Assembly: GCA_937916515.1 (NCBI GenBank)
Contig: CALFSX010000161.1
Location: 1 to 35,366, forward strand
Length of the DNA: 35,366 nucleotides
Direction of reading: 5' to 3'
Source: an uncultured Planctomycetaceae bacterium
GTDB taxonomy: Bacteria > Planctomycetota > Planctomycetia > Planctomycetales > Planctomycetaceae
In this document: piece by piece, positions 1 to 10,258 of the stretch
Position numbering within the stretch: the stretch's first letter is position 1
Layout: each line of letters starts with the position of its first letter
Notes under the pieces: generated by a model
Database searches by the model: none
Told to the model about the DNA's origin: nothing
The model's input: the letters and a program-made list of their open reading frames with translations, nothing else
Position numbers and translations under genes: made by a program

Positions 1-2
1 CC

Positions 3-209
3 AAAAAACACCCCGTTTTCAACACTTTCACATGCCGACGGGAATTGCTGCTTGATGATCGGGAAGCGGCAGCAGCTCGCAGCGCAATGGCTGAAAATCG
101 TCTGCGGCTAAAGGCGCAACTGCTGCTGCAAACAGCGCGACAACAAGCTGATACAGCACAGTGTTGGGAGATATCACGGAAATACGTTTCAAGGAATCTC
201 TTTCAATGA
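3..209 (+). pseudogene. Eroded coding remnant, coiled-coil-like
   Basis: An open frame enters from the window edge and stops at a TGA at 207-209. The product would be rich in Ala, Gln, Arg and Leu, like a helical or coiled-coil tail. No start is visible and no family is recognised. The downstream frames (210-430) break up quickly and have no ribosome binding site. Together with the clearer remnants at 438-800 and 961-1427 this suggests old, decaying coding DNA. It could also be the genuine C-terminus of a gene that begins outside the window. Confidence 0.3.
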
Positions 210-437
210 AGGATGCTTATGGCCTGACGCTTTGGTTCCGGTCGCATCGGTTTCGCAATCAGTTGTTCTTCACAATGCAACATACCAGCTTCCTGCTGAT
301 AAGCCATCTGCCACTCGAAGTCATCCAGCAAACGGTAAATTATTCAGTACAGTTTTGGTGACTCAATGGGCGGACATCACACGATGCAGATGATTTGATC
401 GGTGCTGCATAACTTGCGACTGTGAGAGGTTGTTTCA

Positions 438-800
438 CCAACAACACCACGTTTTAATCGTCGACCCACGTTTGTCTGGAACGCAATCCCCAACACGTCG
501 GGGCACGAGTTGTACATCCGGACATTCAATGGCGATATGGTTCTAACGAATCTGCAGGGAACAGCATACACACCCGCTGCAGATCTGCCCAACGGACCAA
601 TTCGCTGGTCGATTCGCTGGTCGGATGCAATCAGCAATAGCTGCCACAGTGCTGCAGCAGAGTTTATCTTCGAGACCACCGTGCTGTCGCCGGTTCGCAC
701 AACCAGCGACATAGCCCCGACAATCGTGAGGCGTCAGGTGGACAATGCGGTGCGCTATGTTGTGTACCTGCTGAATCAGGATGCGCCAGCAGTCAAAATG
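438..800 (+). pseudogene. Remnant of a fibronectin-like surface repeat protein
   Basis: One frame reads as a degenerate pair of repeats. It has 'RPTFVWNAIPNTSGHELYIR', then 'TNLQGTAYTPAADLPNGPIRW', then a second start of the same pattern near 715-790 ('APTI..RQVDNAVRYVVYLLNQD'). This order (PT-x-x-W-x-x-V/I, a Tyr-Leu/Tyr strand, then 'T-x-YTP-x-x-DLP-G-x-R/Y-x-W') is the fibronectin-III-like unit common in very large planctomycete surface proteins. There is no start codon with a ribosome binding site, and reading shifts frame near a run of nine C at 911-919. I infer a fragment of a former long exported protein. Family assignment rests on pattern memory only. Confidence 0.4.
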
Positions 801-960
801 ATGATTCTGAAGACGAGCGGCCCATGCCAGCGGGATTTGAAGAGGCGTATATGGGAACCGAGACGAAGACGCTGCCCGCAGCAACTTGCGCATAGAACCA
901 TTACTGCAGCTCCCCCCCCCCTGAAATTGCCGGTGGAATCGGCAAAGGAAACGCAGACAT

Positions 961-1427
961 TTGGACGGCGACTCGATACCATCATTGAAACCCATGAAAC
1001 TTTCCGACCATCCCGCCAATGATGACGAGTTCGACGACCTTCCGCTTGCGCCGCCTTTAAGTACAAAGGCGGCTGATTCCAGTGCAGGGGTTGCACGTCT
1101 GCAGCAGTACTTGAATCGTTCACGCAAGTGGCAAACCGGCGACACTTTGCAAGGCTATCAGCAATTCAGGAATTACTCCACAGAGGCGGCATGGGCATTG
1201 TGTTCGCCGTCATACACAGGCAAACGGGAAATCGAGTTGCGATTCTGCTTTCTGCTTTCCTGCGGCAACAAGGCGCATTGCGGCGTTTTCAGAAAGAAAG
1301 CGTACTGCTTGCTCAGGCAGACGGCCCACATATCACTCGTCTGCTGTAAGTTTGTGAAGACCCGCAACATTCGTTTATCGTTACGGAACTTGTTGAAGGC
1401 AAGACGCTGGGGGCCCTGCTTAGCTGA
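961..1427 (+). pseudogene. Broken Ser/Thr protein kinase fragment
   Basis: The N-terminal start of a Hanks-type kinase is spread over two frames. One frame carries an acidic leader ending in 'GDTLQGYQQF' (to about 1170). The next, with frame codon starts at 1128, 1131 and so on, carries 'ELLHRGGMGIVFAV' (glycine loop), 'VAI', 'RRFQKESVLLAQ' and 'HITRLL', followed by a TAA at 1347-1349. The same frame then continues with 'EDPQHSFIVTELVEGKTL' and ends at TGA 1425-1427. Reading through the TAA gives a normal kinase order, so TAA probably replaced a Tyr codon. The catalytic Lys position is lost ('VAILLS' where 'VAIKLLS' is usual) and no HRD or DFG part follows. I see one frameshift, one nonsense codon and a 3' truncation, so it is a pseudogene. 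Confidence 0.6.
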
Positions 1428-1616
1428 AGATGTTTTTGATACTATGGCTTCTTAAAGTCTCGGTTTTCTAAGTCGGCCGCAAACGTGCGGAGTTTCTTTA
1501 CAACAGCAATGCGACAACGGAATTCTGCGGCTTCGCACTTTTTAGTAAGCTGCAGTTCCAGCTTATTTCGCGAAATTCAGGCTTGATTACAACCGTACCA
1601 CCGAACGAATAGATCA

Positions 1617-4600
1617 ATGGGCGACAAGGCCGAACAACAAGACTCTGGCAGTGCCGACACTCATCCTGTGATTGTCGGCGTGGGAGCATCCTCTGGCGGA
1701 CTTGCTGCGTTTACGGAATTTCTGTCCGCACTTGGTGACGCGACGGGCCTTGCAATTGTATTTGTGCAGGACGTTGCCTCAAACGCGACGTCAGTTGTGA
1801 ACGAATTGCTGCCTTCAGCAACTTCGCTGAAGATTGAAGAAGTCACACCGGGCACTCGTGTCGTCAGCAACGCCGTTTATGTGTGTCCACCGCAGACGCT
1901 TTTGGAAATCGAAAACGGTGAGTTCGTTTTCGCGCGTTCCGCTGCGGAATTCAGGCAGCCGACTACGATCGATCATTTTTTTCGTTCACTAGGCCGCAAC
2001 CATACTGACCGTTCAGTCGGCATTATTCTTTCCGGATCAGGCAGTGATGGAACGTTGGGGCTGAAGACCATCAGTGACTGCGGTGGACTCACGTTCGCAC
2101 AGGAGCCGAAGACCGCCAGGTTCGACTCAATGCCTCGCAGCGCTGCCACAACCGGTGCTGCGGATCATGTGCTGTCTCCGGCCGAAATCGCTCAGGAACT
2201 GATTCGCTATGTCAGGTATCTTGCTGAATCAGAAGCGGACTCCCAAAACAAACCGTTAATCAACATCATTGAACGGGCCATTCCGGATATCGCCGATCAA
2301 TTGATGCGAGTCACCGACCACAACTTCCAGCACTATAAAACCAGTACGTTGGGACGCCGAATTCAACGCCGAATGCAGGTGCTGAAGATATTTCGCATCG
2401 AAGACTATCTGCAACGACTACGCGATGACGAAGCCGAATCACACAGCTTGTTTCGAGAACTGTTGATTGGAGTTACCGCATTTTTTCGAGACCCCGAAGC
2501 GTTTGAACGCGTTGCCAAAGACGTATTGCCAAAGATCTTTGCCAACCGAGCAGCAGACGACCCCGTCCGGATTTGGGTGGCTGGATGTTCCACAGGAGAA
2601 GAAGCTTACACAATTGCGATGCTGTGTTATGAGTACTGGGACTCGATTTCCGGCGTTGAACTTAGAGATGACAATGGCGAAGCGGAAGACGATTCGCGAA
2701 TTCCGCCTGTTCAGATATTTGCCAGCGACATCGATGATGGGGCCATCGCGACTGCTCGACAGGGCATCTATCCGCTGGGAATAGCAGAGAATGTTTCGCC
2801 AGAACGTTTGCTGCGTTTCTTCGTCAAGAAGGGCAAGCAATATCACATTTCGAAGCAGGTGCGGGAGCTTGTTCTGTTTTCGTCGCACAACCTGATCAGC
2901 GATCCTCCCTTTTCGCGGCTGGACCTCATCTCGTGTCGCAATCTGTTGATCTATCTGGGCCCGCATCTGCAGAAGAAGCTGATGCCGCTGTTTCACTATG
3001 CTCTGCGCCCGAAGGGGTTTTTGTTTCTGGGGCCCAGCGAAAACATTTCTTCTCACGCCGAACTGTTTCAGGCAATTGATGAAAGGAATCGTATCAGTCG
3101 CCGCAGAGGCACAGCAATTTCGGTTAACGCACCGACCACACAAGGACCACCGGCAAGTGGCCTGCTGCGGTCGCCGGAATCTTCTGCCATAAGCAGCGAT
3201 CGAACTGAACTTGTGCAGATCATGCAAAGAATTGTTCTGGACGAATTTTCTCCCAAGTGCGTGGTGGTCGATGAGAATGCGAAAATCCTGTGTTCTTCAG
3301 CGGATACTCAGAAGTATCTGTCAATCGGCGAAGGCTCGTACGAAAACAACATTCTTAAAATGGCCAATGAAGGCCTGCGAATCGGACTTCGCACAACTCT
3401 TGCGGAAGCGAAGCTGAAGCGTCGCCGTATTACGCACGAGAACGTGTCTGTTCAGACAGCCGACGGTAAGCAGCGTGTGATGCTGACCGTTCAGCCAATG
3501 ATGCGACTTGGCGAAGATACCGGGTTGTTCATGGTTGTGTTTCACGACCTCGGCCTGCCGATGGATCTTAGCGTCAATCCGCCAGCCAAAGAAGCAACCG
3601 TCGCTTCACGCGGCCGGCTGGATCGTGCGGCTGATGAAATGATTGAACAGCTGGAACGCGAGCTGGCTGCGACCCGTGACGATCTCGACAAAACCATGCA
3701 ACAGATGGAATCCGTCATTGAACAGCTGAAATCTTCGAATGAAGAGTTGCTGTCAATGAATGAAGAGCTTCAGTCTGCCAATGAAGAACTGGAGACAACG
3801 AAGGAAGAAATTCGATCCGGAAGTGATGCACTTGCTCGCTCCAACGCCGACCTTGAGAACCTGTTGCGTAGTACTCAAATTGCAACCGTCTTTCTTGATG
3901 AAGACGGATTGATTCGCAGCTTCACCCCCGCGATCGCAGACATCTATGGTCTGCTTAGCACCGATATCGGGCGACGGTTGGAACAGTTTGTGCCTCAGGT
4001 TGACAATATGCCCCCTTTGCCTGACCTGGCAAAGCTGCGTGACAGCGAAGTGATTGAACATACCATCCGAGCAAGATCGGGAGAATTCTATATTCGCCGC
4101 GTGCTGCCGTACCGATCATTCGATGGAGCCACTGAAGGCATGGTGGTGACGTTTATTGACGTGTCAGACATTGTGGATCGCGAATCCATGCTGGCGTCGT
4201 TGATGAGTTCCACGGCGGAAGGCATCTACGGAATCAACGTAGAAGGCAACTGCACGTTTGCGAATGTTGCGTGTGCAAATCTGCTGGGCTACGAAAGTCC
4301 GGATGAATTGCTGGGGCAACAGATGCATCAATTAGTCCACCATCATCGAGCAGACGGTTCCATCTATAAGAATCAGGACTGTCGCATTTATCAGGCTTAT
4401 CGGCGAGGAGAAAAAGTTCACGTTGAGGATGAAGTGTTCTGGAGGAAGGATGGATCATCGTTTGCGACCGAATACTGGTCCCACCCACAGATTCAGGATG
4501 GTGAAGTGGTCGGTTGTGTCGTCACGTTTCTGGATATTTCAGAACGCCGGCGACTGGAAGTGGAACGCGAAGAACGCGAAAAGCAGATGGACCTGGCACT

Positions 4601-6995
4601 CACGGCAGGCCGCATCGGTGCGTGGTCGTGGAACATTGCGACCGACACTGTCATCTGGTCGCCTCACATTTATCGCATCTTTCGTTACACGGAACTTCAG
4701 TTTGAAACTACCATCAAGGGCTTCCTGCAAATTGTGCATCCGGACGATCAGCAACTTGTTGAGGAAGTCATCCAGAAGACTCTGAATTCCGATTCCCGCC
4801 GCTACGAAATCGACTTCCGTGTGATTCGAGGTGATGGACTGGGAATCGTCTGGACAACAGCGATGGGGCTGGTTCAACGCAGCGCCAGTGGTCAACCACG
4901 ACGCATTACTGGCGTATTCAGCGATATCACAGAACGAAAACGCAATGAACTCAGCCTGTCGTTTCTGGCGAACTTTCAGTTGCAACTGGTGCCGTTAACA
5001 ACGGTTGACGACCTGATGTCAGTGTCCACCAGAATCATGTGTGAACATCTGAATCTGGCTCGCTGCGTATTTCTGGAATTTGACGCTGCTGTCGAAGTTG
5101 TCGATGTTTTGTGCGAACACAGCCAATTGGATGCTCCCAGTCTGGTGGGTCGCCTGAACGCAAAAGACTTCCTCAGCGATGCGGAACGTTCTGCGATTAT
5201 GTCCGGAACTCAGGTGATCGTTAATGACACTCAGGCCAAAGAAATCGGACTGGCCAGCAACTTTCTGGAAGTGGAAATTGGTTCGTTTTGCACCTCCACA
5301 TATGTCACCGATGGCGGAGCAAAGTTTGCCATTTCAGCGATTAGATCCCGCCCACATCACTGGCAGACCGACGAACTGCGGGTGCTGCAGGAAATTGCTG
5401 ACCGCGTTGGAATCCGTGTAGAACGGGCCAGAGCCGAAGCGGAACTGGCAAAACGTGAAGCTCACTTGCGGCGTGTGATTAATAACCAATTGGGGCTGGT
5501 AGGTGTCATCGGTAAAGACGGTAAGCTTCTGGAAGTCGACGACAATTCGATGATGATTGCCGGTGTGACCAGAGATGACGTTATTGGAAAACACTTCGCC
5601 GAATGCGCCTGGTGGACATACGATGACGCGGTTGCCGAGCAGATGCGAGATTCCATGGCTCGTTCGTTCCAGGGGGAAGTTGTGCGTTTTGACGTGCCAC
5701 TTTACGCTGCCGGATTGGGGGGTGAGTCTCAACGACTGATGATCGATTTCATGATGGCTCCGGTGTTTGACGACAACGGGAACGTGGAATATCTCATTCC
5801 TTCAGGTGTCGACATCAGTCAGCGGAAAGCAACTGAAGAAGCTTTACGAGATTCAGAACATCAGCTGCAACTTGGAATTCAAATTGCCAATCTTGGCTTA
5901 GGCCACATCGACTATCCCAATGAAACGATTCACCTGACAAAAGAAGCCGCTCGCCTGTATGGCTTTGCGGAAAAGGCCACTTCCGTTTCTCGCATGGAAC
6001 TACATGCAACCTTCCATCCGGACGATCGAGCTGAATTGGGCCGACAGATTTCCGCTTGTTTGGGATCCGAAAACGGTGGATTGCTGGCGTGTCAGCATCG
6101 CGTGGTTCATCCCAATGGAGCCGTGCGTTGGCTGGACGTTCGAAAGCAGATTTTCTTCGATGAAACCACCATGCCACCAAAACCCACGCAGGGAATTCTG
6201 GTTGCTAAAGACGTAACCGAAAGACGTCACTTTGAACAGTCGTTGCAGGAAGCCCGAGTTGCTGCCGAAGCGGCAAACGAATCCAAGAGTGCTTTTCTGG
6301 CAAACATGAGCCACGAAATTCGCACGCCAATGACTGCAATTATTGGTTATACCGAACTTTTAGACAGCCTGATCAGAGAAAACGAAGCACGCGCACACCT
6401 GCAGACGATTCGTCGCAACGGCAATTTTTTGCTGGGGATCATTAACGATATTCTGGACCTGTCCAAAATTGAAGCCAACAAACTGGACGTCAATCCCGAT
6501 CGATTCTCACCCGCAGCTTTGGTGGAAGACGTTCGCAGCATCATGGATGTGCGAGCCGCAGAAAGCGGGCTTCAGCTAACGGTGAATTACAAAGGTAAAA
6601 TTCCGGCGGTCATTGAATCCGATCCGAAACGCCTGAAACAGATTCTGATTAACCTGGTTGGCAATGCGATAAAATTTACCAAAGAAGGTCAGGTGCAGAT
6701 TGTTGTCCAATACGAAGACGATCAGCTTCGCTTTGATATCACCGATTCGGGAATCGGAATAAGCCGGGAACAACAGCAGAGACTGTTCCAGCCATTCAGC
6801 CAGGGCGATCACACGGTCAATCGCGAATTTGGCGGAACCGGATTGGGGCTCGCAATCAGTCAGCGGTTAGCAACGATGCTGGGGGGAGAAATCTACGTTT
6901 GCAGCGAGCAACACAAGGGCAGCACGTTTACTGTGACGATTGCCGTCGGCGACGTTAAGGATGTGGAACTGATACAAACCGAAGCTCACAGCTGA
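1617..6995 (+). CDS. CheB/CheR-type multi-PAS/GAF histidine kinase (1792 aa)
   Basis: Giant soluble sensor kinase of the CheB-CheR-PAS fusion family. Domains by approximate residue: CheB methylesterase-like 15-205 ('GVGASSGGL', 'LSGSGSDGTLGLK'); CheR N-terminal 220-290; CheR SAM methyltransferase 295-500 (G323-CSTGEEAY, 'SCRNLLIYL'); PAS-like 530-645; a Glu-rich coiled coil 665-740 ('NEELLSMNEELQSANEELE'); PAS 745-855, 860-985 and 990-1110; GAF 1115-1280; PAS 1285-1405 and 1410-1535; HisKA with phospho-acceptor H1566 ('NMSHEIRTP'); HATPase with N box 'NLVGNAIKFT', 'DSGIGIS' and 'GGTGLGLAIS'. The CheB nucleophile Ser (S25) and the 'D' motif are present, but the usual 'QH' catalytic His is Asp52. 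There is no fused receiver; one is encoded 16 nt downstream. No TM segment is seen. No strong ribosome binding site precedes the ATG, but coding character starts there. Confidence 0.93.
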   Translation: MGDKAEQQDSGSADTHPVIVGVGASSGGLAAFTEFLSALGDATGLAIVFVQDVASNATSVVNELLPSATSLKIEEVTPGTRVVSNAVYVCPPQTLLEIENGEFVFARSAAEFRQPTTIDHFFRSLGRNHTDRSVGIILSGSGSDGTLGLKTISDCGGLTFAQEPKTARFDSMPRSAATTGAADHVLSPAEIAQELIRYVRYLAESEADSQNKPLINIIERAIPDIADQLMRVTDHNFQHYKTSTLGRRIQRRMQVLKIFRIEDYLQRLRDDEAESHSLFRELLIGVTAFFRDPEAFERVAKDVLPKIFANRAADDPVRIWVAGCSTGEEAYTIAMLCYEYWDSISGVELRDDNGEAEDDSRIPPVQIFASDIDDGAIATARQGIYPLGIAENVSPERLLRFFVKKGKQYHISKQVRELVLFSSHNLISDPPFSRLDLISCRNLLIYLGPHLQKKLMPLFHYALRPKGFLFLGPSENISSHAELFQAIDERNRISRRRGTAISVNAPTTQGPPASGLLRSPESSAISSDRTELVQIMQRIVLDEFSPKCVVVDENAKILCSSADTQKYLSIGEGSYENNILKMANEGLRIGLRTTLAEAKLKRRRITHENVSVQTADGKQRVMLTVQPMMRLGEDTGLFMVVFHDLGLPMDLSVNPPAKEATVASRGRLDRAADEMIEQLERELAATRDDLDKTMQQMESVIEQLKSSNEELLSMNEELQSANEELETTKEEIRSGSDALARSNADLENLLRSTQIATVFLDEDGLIRSFTPAIADIYGLLSTDIGRRLEQFVPQVDNMPPLPDLAKLRDSEVIEHTIRARSGEFYIRRVLPYRSFDGATEGMVVTFIDVSDIVDRESMLASLMSSTAEGIYGINVEGNCTFANVACANLLGYESPDELLGQQMHQLVHHHRADGSIYKNQDCRIYQAYRRGEKVHVEDEVFWRKDGSSFATEYWSHPQIQDGEVVGCVVTFLDISERRRLEVEREEREKQMDLALTAGRIGAWSWNIATDTVIWSPHIYRIFRYTELQFETTIKGFLQIVHPDDQQLVEEVIQKTLNSDSRRYEIDFRVIRGDGLGIVWTTAMGLVQRSASGQPRRITGVFSDITERKRNELSLSFLANFQLQLVPLTTVDDLMSVSTRIMCEHLNLARCVFLEFDAAVEVVDVLCEHSQLDAPSLVGRLNAKDFLSDAERSAIMSGTQVIVNDTQAKEIGLASNFLEVEIGSFCTSTYVTDGGAKFAISAIRSRPHHWQTDELRVLQEIADRVGIRVERARAEAELAKREAHLRRVINNQLGLVGVIGKDGKLLEVDDNSMMIAGVTRDDVIGKHFAECAWWTYDDAVAEQMRDSMARSFQGEVVRFDVPLYAAGLGGESQRLMIDFMMAPVFDDNGNVEYLIPSGVDISQRKATEEALRDSEHQLQLGIQIANLGLGHIDYPNETIHLTKEAARLYGFAEKATSVSRMELHATFHPDDRAELGRQISACLGSENGGLLACQHRVVHPNGAVRWLDVRKQIFFDETTMPPKPTQGILVAKDVTERRHFEQSLQEARVAAEAANESKSAFLANMSHEIRTPMTAIIGYTELLDSLIRENEARAHLQTIRRNGNFLLGIINDILDLSKIEANKLDVNPDRFSPAALVEDVRSIMDVRAAESGLQLTVNYKGKIPAVIESDPKRLKQILINLVGNAIKFTKEGQVQIVVQYEDDQLRFDITDSGIGISREQQQRLFQPFSQGDHTVNREFGGTGLGLAISQRLATMLGGEIYVCSEQHKGSTFTVTIAVGDVKDVELIQTEAHS

Positions 6996-7011
6996 ACCGA
7001 CGTCTAACGCA

Positions 7012-7419
7012 ATGTTGACTGGTCACATCAGGCTGCAGTGTCCCATTCTGGTTGTGGACGATCAACGTGATGTTCGCTTCCTGAGCCGCAGATTTCTAAG
7101 CGATGCAGGCGCTAAGGTCAGTGAAGCGGAAGACGGCGAACAGGCGGTCGCGATGATGTCGAAGTCAATGGAAGATGGCTGTCCGTTTGATCTGGTCGTT
7201 TTGGACATGCAGATGCCAAAACTGGATGGCTACGAAACCGCCGTGCAACTGCGAGCCCTGGGCTACACCCGTCCAATCATCGCTCTTACCGCTGACGCCA
7301 TGCAGGGCGACATGTCGCGCTGTATTGCCAGCGGCTGCAATAACTATCTGAGCAAACCAATCGACAAGTCGGCGCTGTTAAACATGATCGAAGACTACCT
7401 GAATTCGACTTCCGCCTAA
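7012..7419 (+). CDS. Stand-alone receiver-domain response regulator
   Basis: A 135-aa CheY-like protein made only of a receiver domain. The acidic pair is D16/D17 ('LVVDDQ'), the phospho-acceptor is D65 in 'LDMQMP', the switch Thr is T93 ('ALTAD') and the conserved Lys is K115 ('SKPID'), so all catalytic residues are intact. It starts 16 nt after the stop of the giant kinase, same strand, and is surely co-transcribed. In many relatives this receiver is fused to the kinase C-terminus, so it is probably the kinase's direct phosphorylation target. It has no output domain; action must be by protein contact or onward phosphotransfer. Confidence 0.93.
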   Translation: MLTGHIRLQCPILVVDDQRDVRFLSRRFLSDAGAKVSEAEDGEQAVAMMSKSMEDGCPFDLVVLDMQMPKLDGYETAVQLRALGYTRPIIALTADAMQGDMSRCIASGCNNYLSKPIDKSALLNMIEDYLNSTSA

Positions 7420-7470
7420 CACGGAAGATTTCGTGGAATGTGATGGCGACGAATCTGTTGCGATAGTCGC

Positions 7471-7489
7471 CGTCACGCTCGGCGTGACG
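7471..7489. repeat. REP-like palindrome
   Basis: Perfect 8-bp inverted repeat cgtcacgc / gcgtgacg around a 3-nt loop. It lies between the convergent 3' ends of the receiver gene and the minus-strand hybrid kinase. A related palindrome is 90 nt further on. There is no T tract, so it is not a typical intrinsic terminator, although a role at the two 3' ends is possible. Confidence 0.5.
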
Positions 7490-7578
7490 AATAGCTCCAG
7501 TGCAGAGGGCGGTTGTTCAGAAAACGTCGATGACGGCAACTTGGTTGATAATTGGCCGCAATTAATGTGTAGCTTTAC

Positions 7579-7595
7579 ATCACGCGGAGCGTGAT
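7579..7595. repeat. REP-like palindrome
   Basis: Perfect 7-bp inverted repeat atcacgc / gcgtgat with loop gga, in the same convergent intergenic stretch and with the same core (tcacgc..gcgtga) as the palindrome at 7471-7489. The two look like members of one short palindromic family. Confidence 0.5.
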
Positions 7596-7708
7596 TGCTA
7601 CTGTTGTTCGATAGACTGCTTTGTCAGCGAAACGCTGCAGTTTCGGAAAGTCGTGGCGGCGCCTTTACACTACGATGTGCATGCGTCTGAACGAGTTCAG
7701 GACCACAG

Positions 7709-10258
7709 TTATTTCGTTACCTGTTTCAGCACGCTTTTGATGTTCTGCAGCAGCAATTCGTCAGTGTAGGGTTTTGGCAGGAAGCCATCGCTGCCTTCGA
7801 TGCTGCCTTTGCCGTGTTCGGGTTTTCGCAGACCGCTACTGGCGATGATTTTCGCATCGGGGCGGATGGCCCTAATTGCCTTGATGGTCATGGGGCCGTC
7901 CACTTCGGGCATCATCATGTCGACGATTACTAAATCTATTTCAGCGTGTCTGGATTGGTATATCTCGATGGCCGCAGCACCGCCGGGGGCTGTGATGGCT
8001 CGATATCCGTAGGATGCCAGAGTTGCCTGAGCCACGTCGCGAATTGCTTCTTCGTCATCAACGATCAGAATCTGCTCACCACGGCCTTCCGGGAAAAGTT
8101 TGGTCAGTTCATCAGCGTCGTGGGCTGTTTCACCCTGTTCAGCGGGCAAATAGGTGGTGAACTTTGTGCCTTTGCCTGGTTCGCTGTAGACCGACATGTT
8201 TCCGTTATGGCTTTTCACAATTCCCATGCAGGTGGCCAGCCCCAGCCCGGTTCCTTTGCCTTGTTGCTTTGTGGTAAAGAACGGGTCAAAGATTTTCTCA
8301 ATCAAATCTTTGGGAATACCGACCCCCGTGTCGGCAACCGAAATTCGAATATACTTTCCTGAAGGCAAGCCCACATTGGATGCATTTTCGTGCAACGAAA
8401 CGTTCTCAGCTTCGAACGTCAGAGTGCCTCCGTCCGGCATGGCGTCTCTGGCATTGACGGCCAGGTTCATCAGCACCTGCGATAGTTCGGTTGAATCGCC
8501 AAGCGTCGGCCACAGCTCACCCGTCACTTCGACCTGAACGCGAATCGACTGTGTTAATGTGTGTTCCAGAATTCGACACGCTTCCTGCAGCAGTTCTTCA
8601 ACGTCGACAACGGCTCGCGGTCCCGTTGTTCCGCCAGCGAATGACAGCAGTTGTCTGATCATGGCGGCTCCGCGTTCGGCACTGGAACTGATCGTGTCCA
8701 GCAGTCCGGTTTCCTGAGCGTCGGTCGACTTTCGCCGCAGCAATTTTGCTCCCATGGTAATCGGGGTCAGCACGTTGTTCAGATCGTGAGCGATGCCGCT
8801 GGTAAGTGTGCCGATACTTTCCAATCGCTGAGATCGCCGTTCGATCTGTTCGCGGCGTTTCTCGTGGGTGATGTCGATGTCAATTACCAATTGAGAAGTT
8901 GGGTGACCCGAGCTGTCGACGATGAGCGAACGTCGTGATTCGATGATCAGTTCCTGCCCGTCTCGAGTTCTGTTTTGTCGCTCGCCAATCCAGACGCCAT
9001 CTGCCAGCAATCGGGACAGAATATCCGATTCCGCATTGCAGGACGTGCCTGTCAGCAGAGCAGTGCCGGGTTTGCCGATAGCTTCTGACGCACTCCATCC
9101 ATACAGTTTTTGAGCACCGTCGTTCCAGGTCTGGATTCGATCCTGAAGGTCACGCGTGTGAATTGCGTCGCGAATTCTTGCCAGAATGGCCGTCTGTTCC
9201 CGCTGTCTTACGCGACCGGTTTCGCGTTCGGTGACGTCTCTCATAATTACCGTAAACAGTGGGTGTCCGTCTACAAGTGTTCTGGATACAACAGCTTCCG
9301 CCGGAAATTCGCTTCCATCTGTTTTGAGGCCCGAAATGATGTCGCCGTCGTTCACTTTCGTGCGAGCTGGTCCGCTTGCTGAGCCATCAATCAGCGGTGC
9401 AAAGTCAGCTCGAAACCGTTCCGGAATCAAGCTCAGAAACGGCTGCCCCAGAACATCGCGTTCTCGCCTTTGAAACACGTCTTCAGCGATTGGATTCAGC
9501 ATGACGATGTGGCGCTGATGGTCGACCGCAATAACGGCGTCCATCGATGAATCGATAATCGCCTGCAGTCGAGCACGTTCCATGTGAACCTTCGCTGCCG
9601 CTTTGTTGCGTTCGATACGTTCCAGATTGGTAAACGCTGCCGCGGCCGCAAATGTTCCGATGGTTATCAGCAGGCCCACCGCAATCATGATGAAATGTTG
9701 TGTTGCCAGGCTGCGTGCCAGATTCTGCAGCTTTTCCATTTCGACTTCGCGAGCCGTCAGCATGTCGCCCGTGATTGTGCGAATCTGGTCCATCAGCAGT
9801 TTGCCGCGGTCCGTGATAACGATATCCTTCGCTTTGTCAAAGGCGTCACGATCCGGGCCCAGTCGGCGAGCCGAAATGGTTTCTTCCATTTCCAAGCGCT
9901 TGTCTGAAATCAATTGTCGCAGGCTGGCAAACCGCTCCGGGATGATTTCACCGCGTTCTGCGTAAATCTGCAAAGCTTCAAGGTGGTCATCGGCGTGCCC
10001 GATCCCGATGTGATATCGCTCAAGATAACTTTCATCGGCGGAAATCAAAAAGCCACGTTCACCGGTTTCGGCGTCCTTGATTGCAGACAGAACCGAACGA
10101 ATTTCCTGATGAACCTTGAAGTTGTGGAAGATATCATCGCTGGTTTGAGCCGCATTCCACGCCGTAGCGCCGCCGACGGCAAACAACACAATGACGGCCA
10201 CGGTCGCAAAGGCCAGCAAGACATTGACCCAGTTAATATAGCGAGCTTGTTGAGGCAT
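7709..10258 (-). CDS. CHASE3-PAS-PAS hybrid histidine kinase with C-terminal receiver
   Basis: An 849-aa membrane sensor kinase. TM1 is at about 12-34, a CHASE3 extracytoplasmic sensor at 37-175 ('[18 protein letters not shown]' is typical), and TM2 at 186-208. Then come PAS 228-345, PAS 352-470, HisKA with H491 ('[11 protein letters not shown]'), HATPase with '[10 protein letters not shown]', 'DTGVGIP' and 'GKGTGLGLA', and a receiver at about 722-845 with phospho-acceptor D780 ('IVDMMMP') and Lys in 'LPKPYT'. All phosphotransfer residues are intact. The HisKA type (AHDLNN) is that of hybrid kinases that often act with their own receiver. It stands alone on the minus strand, convergent with the receiver gene at 7012-7419. 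The ATG has only weak Shine-Dalgarno support, but the TM1 position fits this start. Confidence 0.93.
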   Translation of the reverse strand: MPQQARYINWVNVLLAFATVAVIVLFAVGGATAWNAAQTSDDIFHNFKVHQEIRSVLSAIKDAETGERGFLISADESYLERYHIGIGHADDHLEALQIYAERGEIIPERFASLRQLISDKRLEMEETISARRLGPDRDAFDKAKDIVITDRGKLLMDQIRTITGDMLTAREVEMEKLQNLARSLATQHFIMIAVGLLITIGTFAAAAAFTNLERIERNKAAAKVHMERARLQAIIDSSMDAVIAVDHQRHIVMLNPIAEDVFQRRERDVLGQPFLSLIPERFRADFAPLIDGSASGPARTKVNDGDIISGLKTDGSEFPAEAVVSRTLVDGHPLFTVIMRDVTERETGRVRQREQTAILARIRDAIHTRDLQDRIQTWNDGAQKLYGWSASEAIGKPGTALLTGTSCNAESDILSRLLADGVWIGERQNRTRDGQELIIESRRSLIVDSSGHPTSQLVIDIDITHEKRREQIERRSQRLESIGTLTSGIAHDLNNVLTPITMGAKLLRRKSTDAQETGLLDTISSSAERGAAMIRQLLSFAGGTTGPRAVVDVEELLQEACRILEHTLTQSIRVQVEVTGELWPTLGDSTELSQVLMNLAVNARDAMPDGGTLTFEAENVSLHENASNVGLPSGKYIRISVADTGVGIPKDLIEKIFDPFFTTKQQGKGTGLGLATCMGIVKSHNGNMSVYSEPGKGTKFTTYLPAEQGETAHDADELTKLFPEGRGEQILIVDDEEAIRDVAQATLASYGYRAITAPGGAAAIEIYQSRHAEIDLVIVDMMMPEVDGPMTIKAIRAIRPDAKIIASSGLRKPEHGKGSIEGSDGFLPKPYTDELLLQNIKSVLKQVTK

